Assembly: GCA_020849935.1 (NCBI GenBank)
Contig: JADZFJ010000213.1
Span: 1-5,003 of the forward strand
Direction: 5' to 3'
DNA from: Crocinitomix sp.
GTDB lineage: Bacteria; Bacteroidota; Bacteroidia; Flavobacteriales_D; Crocinitomicaceae
Length of the DNA: 5,003 nt
The notes beneath the pieces are model-generated. The model did no database searches, was not told where the DNA came from, and saw only the letters and a list, made by a program, of their open reading frames with translations. The position numbers were made by a program, and so were the translations under genes. Positions 1-5,003 of the stretch are shown here, one piece after another; the first letter of the stretch is position 1; each line of letters starts with the position of its first letter.

Positions 1-10
1 GAAATAGTTT

Positions 11-2644
11 ATGAGAATTCGCGAAATAAACGCAATGAAAGGACCAAATTATTGGTCGGTTCGACGTCACAAATTAATTGTAATGGTGTTGGATTTAGAA
101 GAAATGGAAGACCTTCCCTCAAATAAAATTGAAGGTTTTAGAGAGCGTCTCGAAGCAATGTTTCCAAACATGCAATCGCATCGTTGCTCAGTTGGAACGC
201 CAGGAGGATTTTTTCAACGTGTCGAAGAAGGGACATGGATGGGACATATTATCGAACACATTGCCCTTGAAATTCAATCAATGGCAGGGATGGAAGTTGG
301 TTTTGGCCGCACCCGCACGTATGGCGAACACGGTGTCTACAATGTCGTTTTTGCTTATGCCGAAGAAAAAGTGGGTCGTTTTGCGGCGAAGGTGGCTGTA
401 GATATTTGTCAAGCCTTGATCGATGGAAAATCGTACGATTTGGCGCCAGATATTCAAGAAATGCGTGAAATCCGTGAAGAAGAACGCCTTGGGCCAAGTA
501 CTGGTTCAATTATCGAAGAAGCTGAATCACGCGGAATTCCTTGGATTCGGTTGAATAAATATTCATTGTGCCAATTGGGATATGGTGCAAATCAAAAACG
601 AATTCAAGCCACTGTTACGAGCGAAACAAGTAGCATTGGGGTTGAATTGGCTTGCGATAAAGAAGATACGAAATTCTTACTCGAACAAGCACAAGTAGAA
701 GTGCCACGTGGTGAAATCATTCGCCGTGAAAGTAGTTTGGAAGAAGCTTGCCGTTATGTGGGTTATCCATTGGTGGTAAAACCAGTGGGTGGAAATCATG
801 GACGTGGAATTACCGTAAATGTCAATAATTATGAAGATGCACTGGTAGCTTTTAATGCGGCAAAAGTGGTGTCTCCGGCGGTGATTATTGAAAAATATAT
901 TGTGGGAGAAGATTACCGAATTTTGGTAATTAATCACAAACTAGTAGCTGCTGCAAAACGAACACCAGCGCATGTGATTGGTGATGGTAAATCTACCGTA
1001 AAAGAATTGGTTGACATCGTAAATTCGGATCCAAGACGTGGATATGGACATGAAAATGTGTTGACTCAAATCACGATTAATGATTTAACCTTGAGTATTT
1101 TAAAGGGGAAAGGGTACACGGTGGATACAGTTATTAAAGAAGGCGAAATGTTGATTTTGAAAGACACTGCCAACCTCTCAACTGGTGGTACAGCCGAAGA
1201 TGTGACTGATATAGTACATCCAGCCAACGTGTCCATGTGCGAACGAATTTCAAAAATTATCGACCTTGATATTTGTGGAATTGACATTATGACCACTGAT
1301 ATCACACAACCACTTGCAGATACAGGTGGGGCAGTGCTCGAGGTCAATGCCGGTCCTGGATTTAGAATGCACTTAGCACCAACCAAAGGTCTTCCAAGAA
1401 ATGTGGCTGGTCATGTAATCGATAAATTATTCCCACAAGGAACAACAGGTCGAATTCCGATTATTGCCGTTTCTGGCACTAACGGAAAAACAACGACTAC
1501 ACGTTTAATTGCGCACATCGTTAAAATGAAAGGACACCGGGTAGGTTATACTACCACCGATGGTGTTTATATCCAAAATCGTTTGTTGATGTCTGGGGAT
1601 TGTACCGGACCAGCAAGTGCTGAATTTGTGTTGAAAGATCCAACGGTCAATTTTGCTGTGTTAGAGTGTGCTCGCGGTGGACTTTTAAGAGCAGGTTTAG
1701 GATTTAAAAATTGTGACATTGGTATTGTGACAAACGTTACAGCCGACCATTTAGGTTTAAAAGGAATTCATACCATCGAACAATTGGCAAAAGTGAAAGC
1801 GGTGGTGCCTGAAACAGTTTTACCAAACGGTTACGCTATTTTAAATGCTGATGATGATTTGGTCTATGAAATGCGCCGAAATGTTACGTGTAATGTCGCC
1901 TTGTTTTCGATGGATGAAAATAATCCAAGAATCAAAGCCCTGCAACGTATGGGTGGAATCACTGCAATTTATGAAAATGGCTATGTGACTATTTGTCGAG
2001 GAGAATGGAAAATGCGGGTGATGAAAGTAGAAGACATTCCATTGACCTATGGCGGAAAAGCTGAATTTATGATTCAAAATGTACTTCCAGCAATTCTTGC
2101 GGCAAATATTCAAGGAATCAGCATTGAAGATATGCGTGCGGCGTTAGAAACATTTATTCCTTCGCCATCTTTAACGCCTGGAAGATTAAATTTATTCGAG
2201 TTTAATAATTTCACAGTTCTCCTTGATTATGCGCACAATCCAGCAGGAATGCGTGCTTTACAAAAATTCGTGGATTCAATGAAGGCAACCGTAAAAGTCG
2301 GCATCATCGCAGGAATTGGTGATCGTAGGGTAGAGGACAACAACGAAATGGGATCCATCGCCGCCGAAATGTTTGATGAAATCATTATCCGACAAGATAA
2401 AAGGCTGAGAGGAAAAACGGAAGAAGAATTGATAAAAATGTTAAACGATGGGATTCAAATGAAAAATCCTTCCATCAAAACAACCATCATTCCTTCCGAA
2501 CGCGAAGCAATTAAGTTTGCTATTAAAAACGCAGTAAAAGGCTCATTAATAGTACTAAGCAGCGATGTTATTCCCGAAGCATTAAACCTAGTTAAACATT
2601 TCAAAGAACTAGAAATGCACGGACAACCCCTCGTAGTAGATTAG
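11..2644 (+). CDS. cphA: Cyanophycin synthetase (CphA1 type), complete
   Basis: This cytoplasmic enzyme uses ATP to add Asp and then Arg to the growing cyanophycin polymer, a nitrogen and carbon store. At 877 residues it has the usual CphA1 length and all three domains. The N domain (about 1-160) carries EGTWMGHIIEHIALE at 73-87, with an HxxEH motif at 79-83. The ATP-grasp domain (about 165-480), which activates the backbone carboxylate for Asp addition, has GNHGRG at 261-266 and EVNAGPG at 444-450. The Mur-ligase-like domain, which adds Arg, has the P-loop GTNGKTTTTR at 489-498, LECARGG from 551, NVTADH at 575-580 and LDYAHNP at 738-744. No key motif is missing. The ATG at 11 is chosen because an in-frame TAG at 5-7 blocks any upstream extension and because the protein starts as the family does (GPNYWS at 11-16). 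Only 10 bases precede the start, so the promoter and upstream neighbour are not visible. The gene ends 26 bases before a strong terminator. Function is confident from family motifs; activity is inferred. Confidence 0.97.
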   Translation: MRIREINAMKGPNYWSVRRHKLIVMVLDLEEMEDLPSNKIEGFRERLEAMFPNMQSHRCSVGTPGGFFQRVEEGTWMGHIIEHIALEIQSMAGMEVGFGRTRTYGEHGVYNVVFAYAEEKVGRFAAKVAVDICQALIDGKSYDLAPDIQEMREIREEERLGPSTGSIIEEAESRGIPWIRLNKYSLCQLGYGANQKRIQATVTSETSSIGVELACDKEDTKFLLEQAQVEVPRGEIIRRESSLEEACRYVGYPLVVKPVGGNHGRGITVNVNNYEDALVAFNAAKVVSPAVIIEKYIVGEDYRILVINHKLVAAAKRTPAHVIGDGKSTVKELVDIVNSDPRRGYGHENVLTQITINDLTLSILKGKGYTVDTVIKEGEMLILKDTANLSTGGTAEDVTDIVHPANVSMCERISKIIDLDICGIDIMTTDITQPLADTGGAVLEVNAGPGFRMHLAPTKGLPRNVAGHVIDKLFPQGTTGRIPIIAVSGTNGKTTTTRLIAHIVKMKGHRVGYTTTDGVYIQNRLLMSGDCTGPASAEFVLKDPTVNFAVLECARGGLLRAGLGFKNCDIGIVTNVTADHLGLKGIHTIEQLAKVKAVVPETVLPNGYAILNADDDLVYEMRRNVTCNVALFSMDENNPRIKALQRMGGITAIYENGYVTICRGEWKMRVMKVEDIPLTYGGKAEFMIQNVLPAILAANIQGISIEDMRAALETFIPSPSLTPGRLNLFEFNNFTVLLDYAHNPAGMRALQKFVDSMKATVKVGIIAGIGDRRVEDNNEMGSIAAEMFDEIIIRQDKRLRGKTEEELIKMLNDGIQMKNPSIKTTIIPSEREAIKFAIKNAVKGSLIVLSSDVIPEALNLVKHFKELEMHGQPLVVD

Positions 2645-2670
2645 TACAATAGAACTAAATTAACAATACC

Positions 2671-2706
2671 AAAAAAGCCTGACAATGTTAATTGACAGGC
2701 TTTTTT
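2671..2706. terminator. Bidirectional intrinsic terminator between cphA and rluB
   Basis: A near-perfect inverted repeat. AAAAAAGCCTG (2671-2681) pairs with CAGGCTTTTTT (2696-2706). Inside it an A/A mismatch (2682, 2695) is followed by CAAT (2683-2686) pairing with ATTG (2691-2694) around a GTTA loop. The stem has six A on the left and six T on the right, so it gives a U-tract in both directions. It can therefore end cphA transcripts on the plus strand and rluB transcripts on the minus strand, which suits the convergent arrangement. It lies 26 bases after the cphA stop and about 136 bases past the rluB stop. Confidence 0.9.
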
Positions 2707-2725
2707 ATTTAAAATTTTTTAGAAA

Positions 2726-2779
2726 TATCCGAATTCGAAGCGAAGCTGGCGCGAGCGTCCCGCTCGTGCCTTTCGGATA
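2726..2779. repeat. GC-rich palindromic repeat, copy 1 (REP-like)
   Basis: The central hairpin is GGCGCGAGCG (2748-2757), loop TCC (2758-2760), CGCTCGTGCC (2761-2770). The ten-base stem has one imperfect pair (G2751 with T2767), a G-U wobble if read as plus-strand RNA. An outer eight-base stem encloses it: TATCCGAA (2726-2733) with TTCGGATA (2772-2779). On the left side, between the stems, a small hairpin TTCG-AAG-CGAA (2734-2744) is possible, giving a branched fold. The GC-rich core stands out from AT-rich surroundings. Its core GCRAGCGTCCCGCTCG recurs 58 bases downstream. There is no coding sense here. From memory, similar cores are scattered between genes in Bacteroidota genomes; I cannot check this. 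Confidence 0.72.
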
Positions 2780-2801
2780 ATAATATTTTTAATAGTAAAG
2801 A

Positions 2802-2844
2802 AGTTTACGCAAGCGTCCCGCTCGCGTCCTATAAGCTTTAAACT
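2802..2844. repeat. GC-rich palindromic repeat, copy 2 (REP-like)
   Basis: Second copy of the core found at 2748-2770, in the same orientation. ACGCAAGCG (2807-2815), loop TCC (2816-2818), CGCTCGCGT (2819-2827). One pair is imperfect (A2811 with C2823); read as minus-strand RNA it becomes a U-G wobble. A weaker outer stem, AGTTTA (2802-2807) with TAAACT (2839-2844), shares A2807 with the inner stem and reaches into the rluB stop codon (2843-2845). The flanks differ from those of copy 1, so only the hairpin core is shared. Confidence 0.65.
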
Positions 2845-3832
2845 AAGTCATTCTCAAAAAATCAACCTCCTGTTGGGTCAAGTGTCTCCACGTTCCCCTA
2901 GGCAAATCCTTTTTAGTAAGTCCAGCAAATTTTACCCGATCAAGTTTTACAACCGTATGGCCAATCGCCTCAAACATGCGGCGCACCACCCTGTTTTTAC
3001 CCGAATGAATTTCAACTCCAACTTCTCTGTTACGCGTATCTGCAATAAGTTCCACCTTATCCGCCTTCACAAAATCACCATCATCCAATTCAACGCCTGT
3101 CAGCAAAGTTTTTAAAATTTCAGGATCCAGCGGCTTATCCACTTCCACATGATATATTTTTTTCACCTCATAACGCGGGTGAGTTAATTTTTTCGCCAAA
3201 TCACCATCATTGGTAAAAAGTAGAACCCCAGTCGTATTCCTATCCAATCGTCCAACCGGATAAATACGTTCTTTGCATGCATTATTAATTAACTGAAGCA
3301 CCGTTCTTCGTCCCATCGGATCATCCATTGTGGTAATAAAATCCTTTGGTTTATTCAATAAAACATACCGTTTTTTCTCAGATTGAATCAAACTGCCGTC
3401 ATATTTCACTTCATCTCCGGGTTTAATCCGATACCCTAATTCAGTCACCGGTTTCCCATTCACCTCCACAATTCCACTCTGAATCAATACATCCGCCTCT
3501 CTGCGCGAGCAAATTCCTGCGTTAGCAATAAATTTATTTAAACGTACATCCTCGCTAAAACTTGGCATCGGATCACCTTTAGGTTTTTTAAACCGTTGTT
3601 CAGGTCCGCCTTTTTTGTACGGTTTATCCGTTCGTTTCGTAAAACCTTTTGATCGTTCGCTGTCACCTTTTTTTGCATCACTGCTTGCTCCAGACGTAGC
3701 ACTTTTACTTGTTCGCCCTGCCGATGCACCTCTCGAACCTGAGGTAGAGGTTTTCTTTTTGTCAGACCCACCTTTTGAACTAGAGGCTGAGGCTCTCGAA
3801 GCCCCGGATTTTTTATTACTTCGCTCACTCAT
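2843..3832 (-). CDS. rluB: 23S rRNA pseudouridine synthase, RluB/RsuA family, with basic low-complexity N-terminal tail
   Basis: This enzyme converts a specific uridine in rRNA to pseudouridine in the cytoplasm; RluB acts on helix 89-90 of 23S rRNA in model bacteria. The protein has 329 residues. Residues 2 to about 90 are a Ser/Gly/Ala/Lys/Arg-rich, probably disordered tail. An S4 RNA-binding domain follows (about 96-146, RLNKFIANAGICSRREAD). The catalytic domain has GRLDRNTTG at 194-202 with catalytic Asp197, and GKNRVVRRMFEAIGH at 278-292, typical of the RluB/E/F and RsuA group. The ATG at 3832 is chosen over a TTG at 3886 because the promoter -7 box (3873-3880) lies between them, so the longer form would not be transcribed. 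No clear Shine-Dalgarno site is seen; the bases before the ATG are A-rich. It converges on cphA. The family is certain; the exact target uridine is inferred, and RluE or RluF specificity cannot be excluded. Confidence 0.93.
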   Translation of the reverse strand: MSERSNKKSGASRASASSSKGGSDKKKTSTSGSRGASAGRTSKSATSGASSDAKKGDSERSKGFTKRTDKPYKKGGPEQRFKKPKGDPMPSFSEDVRLNKFIANAGICSRREADVLIQSGIVEVNGKPVTELGYRIKPGDEVKYDGSLIQSEKKRYVLLNKPKDFITTMDDPMGRRTVLQLINNACKERIYPVGRLDRNTTGVLLFTNDGDLAKKLTHPRYEVKKIYHVEVDKPLDPEILKTLLTGVELDDGDFVKADKVELIADTRNREVGVEIHSGKNRVVRRMFEAIGHTVVKLDRVKFAGLTKKDLPRGTWRHLTQQEVDFLRMT

Positions 3833-3872
3833 TTTATTCGTATTAATCCAGATTTTTAACCATCTGTTTCCG

Positions 3873-3905
3873 CAAAGATAGTACAATCCATCGCTAAATC
3901 ATCAA
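3873..3905 (-). promoter_or_regulatory. Bacteroidota-type promoter for rluB
   Basis: On the minus strand TATCTTTG (3880-3873) matches the Bacteroidota -7 consensus TAnnTTTG exactly and is followed by CGG. A TTG at 3905-3903, 22 bases upstream, can serve as the -33 element. Transcription would begin near 3866, leaving a leader of roughly 35 bases before the ATG at 3832. The box match is direct; the -33 assignment is weaker because its consensus is short. This gives rluB its own start, independent of lepA-kdsB. Confidence 0.72.
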
Positions 3906-3939
3906 TATTCTAATTCAGGCGTGTATTTTGGGGCTTTCC

Positions 3940-3988
3940 CAAACCTTGTTCAATCACTCCACTGCGTTCCATTCTTGAGCAAGGTTTG
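3940..3988. repeat. Long inverted repeat within the composite element
   Basis: CAAACCTTG (3940-3948) pairs with CAAGGTTTG (3980-3988). The stem continues through a T-G wobble (3949, 3979) into TCAA (3950-3953) with TTGA (3975-3978). This gives 14 paired positions around a 21-base loop. There is no T-tract on either side, so it does not look like an intrinsic terminator. Confidence 0.8.
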
Positions 3989-4016
3989 CGCCGGGCTATC
4001 CATTGTAGTCGCAGAC

Positions 4017-4045
4017 ATCCTGACATTCCAACGGAATCTCAGGAT
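4017..4045. repeat. Second inverted repeat within the composite element
   Basis: ATCCTGA (4017-4023) pairs with TCAGGAT (4039-4045). A C/C mismatch (4024, 4038) follows, then ATTCC (4025-4029) pairs with GGAAT (4033-4037) around an AAC loop. An alternative pairing of TCCTGAC (4018-4024) with GTCAGGGA (4047-4054) is possible. It lies 65 bases past the kdsB stop and lacks a U-tract on that strand, so it is a poor intrinsic terminator, though it could protect the 3' end of a kdsB transcript. Confidence 0.78.
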
Positions 4046-4109
4046 CGTCAGGGAGCTGCCATTCCTATCCCTAAGCCGAAATTTTTCAAAAATGTAAATT
4101 CAGATCTAA

Positions 4110-4856
4110 TTAAACCCCTGCTTTCAATAAAGCTAAAACAGCCTCCACATCTTCTGGGGCATCAATATTCGGAGTTTCAATGGTGGTTTCCACTGTGCGA
4201 ATTTTATAACCATAATAAAGCCATCGCAATTGCTCTAACGATTCTATTTTTTCCAAAGGGCAAACGGGTAAATTCAGCAATGCGGTTAAGGTGTTTTTGC
4301 GCCAAGCATAAATGCCAATGTGTTTAAAAAAAGTGTTTTTTTCTAACCAAGCGCTGTGCGGTGTGTTCGCTACATGCGGAATCGGGCTTCGGCTAAAGTA
4401 AATTCCATTGCCTTTTTCATCCAACACCACCTTAATTCTGTTGGGGTTACGCACATCAGCTTCCTGTTTAATTTCTTTCACCAAGGTGCCAATTTCAACC
4501 GAGTCATCGCTAAACAAATCAATTAATAATTGCAATTGTTCAGGTCGAATCAACGGCTCATCCCCTTGAATATTAACCACAATATCGTAATCAGAAAAAG
4601 AGGTCAATACTTCACCACAACGGCCCGTCCCGCTTTCATGTTCGGTGCTGGTTAACACCACTTCACCACCAAAACCTTTTACATGGTCAAAAATTCGGTG
4701 GTCATCAGTGGCAACCACAATCGTATCAAAAGCGGTACACTTTTTTGCTTGTTCATACACCCGTTGAATCATGGATTTACCCATTAAGTCAACCAAAGGT
4801 TTTCCAGGAAAACGAGATGAACCATATCTGGATGGAATAATTCCTAAAACGCGCAT
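4110..4856 (-). CDS. kdsB: 3-deoxy-manno-octulosonate cytidylyltransferase (CMP-Kdo synthetase)
   Basis: This cytoplasmic enzyme joins CTP and Kdo to give CMP-Kdo and diphosphate. CMP-Kdo is the activated sugar used by Kdo transferases to build the lipid A-proximal core of lipopolysaccharide. At 248 residues it has the usual KdsB length. It shows the nucleotide-binding N terminus IIPSRYGSSRFPGKPL (6-21), VATDD (48-52), SGTGR (75-79), NIQGDEP (95-101) with Asp99 as a likely Mg ligand, YFSRSPIP (153-160), HIGIYAWR (179-186), LEKIESLEQLRWL (201-213) and the C-terminal IDAPEDVEAV (231-240), whose Asp233 is the likely second metal ligand. Gly78 is unusual: most relatives I recall have Asp or Glu there. 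The ATG at 4856 gives the standard family N terminus. No Shine-Dalgarno site is evident. It starts 31 bases after the lepA stop, with no promoter box seen between, so it is probably read from the lepA transcript. Confidence 0.96.
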   Translation of the reverse strand: MRVLGIIPSRYGSSRFPGKPLVDLMGKSMIQRVYEQAKKCTAFDTIVVATDDHRIFDHVKGFGGEVVLTSTEHESGTGRCGEVLTSFSDYDIVVNIQGDEPLIRPEQLQLLIDLFSDDSVEIGTLVKEIKQEADVRNPNRIKVVLDEKGNGIYFSRSPIPHVANTPHSAWLEKNTFFKHIGIYAWRKNTLTALLNLPVCPLEKIESLEQLRWLYYGYKIRTVETTIETPNIDAPEDVEAVLALLKAGV

Positions 4857-4887
4857 AAACCAAGCAAATTTTTTGACAGTAGTTAAC

Positions 4888-5003
4888 TTAATCCAATTTC
4901 AAAACAGCTAAAAAAGCTTCTTGAGGCACTTCCACATTCCCTACTTGACGCATTCGTTTTTTACCTTTTTTCTGTTTTTCTAAAAGTTTACGTTTACGCG
5001 AAA
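4888..5003 (-). CDS. lepA: Elongation factor 4 (LepA), C-terminal end only, cut by window edge
   Basis: Reading the minus strand from 5001 to the TAA at 4890-4888 gives 37 residues ending [19 protein letters not shown] (residues 7-25) and then [12 protein letters not shown]. This is the highly conserved, basic C-terminal tail of LepA, a ribosome-binding translational GTPase of the EF-G family that promotes back-translocation or aids ribosome assembly. The GTPase domain and the start lie beyond position 5003. Nothing suggests a broken gene: the frame is open to the window edge and the stop falls at the usual place. kdsB follows after 31 bases on the same strand, suggesting a shared transcript. 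Identity is confident because this tail is distinctive. Confidence 0.93.
   Translation of the reverse strand, partial: SRKRKLLEKQKKGKKRMRQVGNVEVPQEAFLAVLKLD

Larger units (their letters stand above)
3930..4076. repeat. Composite double-hairpin intergenic element, probably an interspersed repeat
   Basis: About 147 bases between the kdsB stop and the rluB promoter have no coding sense but dense symmetry. Two long hairpins (3940-3988 and 4017-4045) are set among box-like segments. Read on the minus strand these are GGGATAGGAATGGCAGC (4073-4057), TGGATAGCCCGG (4002-3991) and GGGAAAGCCCC (3940-3930). GGGCTTTCC (3931-3939) and GGGCTATCC (3993-4001) are direct repeats with one difference. From memory, flavobacterial genomes hold many intergenic repeats with a GGATAGCCCGG box and a GATGGAAGCGGC-like box around a variable hairpin, and this arrangement looks related. 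That link is recall, not a search. The element ends about 25 bases upstream of the rluB -33 element. Confidence 0.55.

Noticed and set aside
1066..1386. 106-codon open frame on the minus strand
   Set aside because: It lies wholly antisense to the ATP-grasp domain of cphA and has no family signature or promoter.
2748..2827. Possible CRISPR repeats
   Set aside because: Only two copies, each a self-complementary hairpin, with differing flanks and no array or cas genes; a REP-like explanation fits better.
2726..2844. Riboswitch or small RNA gene
   Set aside because: It lies downstream of both convergent genes, matches no riboswitch class I recognise, and no promoter box is visible for a separate RNA.
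3615..3881. 88-codon hydrophobic open frame on the plus strand, opposite rluB
   Set aside because: The hydrophobic make-up follows from the complement of the Ser/Lys-rich rluB tail; it is a shadow frame.
3833..3886. In-frame N-terminal extension of rluB from a TTG at 3886
   Set aside because: It would translate the promoter -7 box, uses a rare start codon, and the added residues do not resemble the family; the ATG at 3832 is better placed.
4017..4045. Intrinsic terminator for kdsB
   Set aside because: The stem is good, but no run of T follows it on the minus strand, so it is listed as a repeat hairpin only.
3986..4327. 113-codon open frame on the plus strand across the intergenic element and the 3' end of kdsB
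   Set aside because: Its first third is the hairpin element and the rest is antisense to kdsB; the protein has no recognisable family features.

Overview
The window reads as an AT-rich piece of chromosome from a member of the Bacteroidota, probably Flavobacteriia-like. Four things point there. A TAnnTTTG-type -7 promoter box stands before the pseudouridine synthase gene. No clear Shine-Dalgarno sequence precedes any of the three visible starts. A KdsB enzyme shows that the cell makes Kdo and lipopolysaccharide. The RluB-like protein carries a long Ser/Gly/Lys-rich N-terminal tail of a kind I associate with this phylum. The class-level placement is an inference.

Layout. Positions 11-2644 (+) hold a complete cyanophycin synthetase gene (cphA). 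Positions 2645-2842 form a convergent intergenic region with a strong bidirectional terminator (2671-2706) and two copies of a GC-rich palindromic repeat (about 2726-2779 and 2802-2844). Positions 2843-3832 (-) hold a 23S rRNA pseudouridine synthase of the RluB/RsuA family, with its own Bacteroidota-type promoter at 3873-3905. Positions 3930-4076 hold a composite element of two large hairpins between conserved-looking boxes, which resembles an interspersed intergenic repeat. Positions 4110-4856 (-) hold kdsB. Positions 4888-5003 (-) hold the last 37 codons of lepA (elongation factor 4), cut by the window edge. lepA and kdsB are 31 bases apart on the same strand and are probably co-transcribed.

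How the genes relate. cphA makes the nitrogen and carbon storage polymer cyanophycin (poly-Asp with Arg side chains). It converges on a housekeeping block that runs the other way: translation (lepA), outer-membrane Kdo activation (kdsB) and rRNA modification (rluB). The block has no obvious functional link to cphA. Any partner of cphA, such as a cyanophycinase, would have to lie before position 1.

Novelty. The genes belong to known families, and I see no undescribed multi-gene system. The least explained material is the two kinds of palindromic repeat in the intergenic regions. The most interesting protein detail is an HxxEH motif in the CphA N domain, which may mark a third, primer-making active site.
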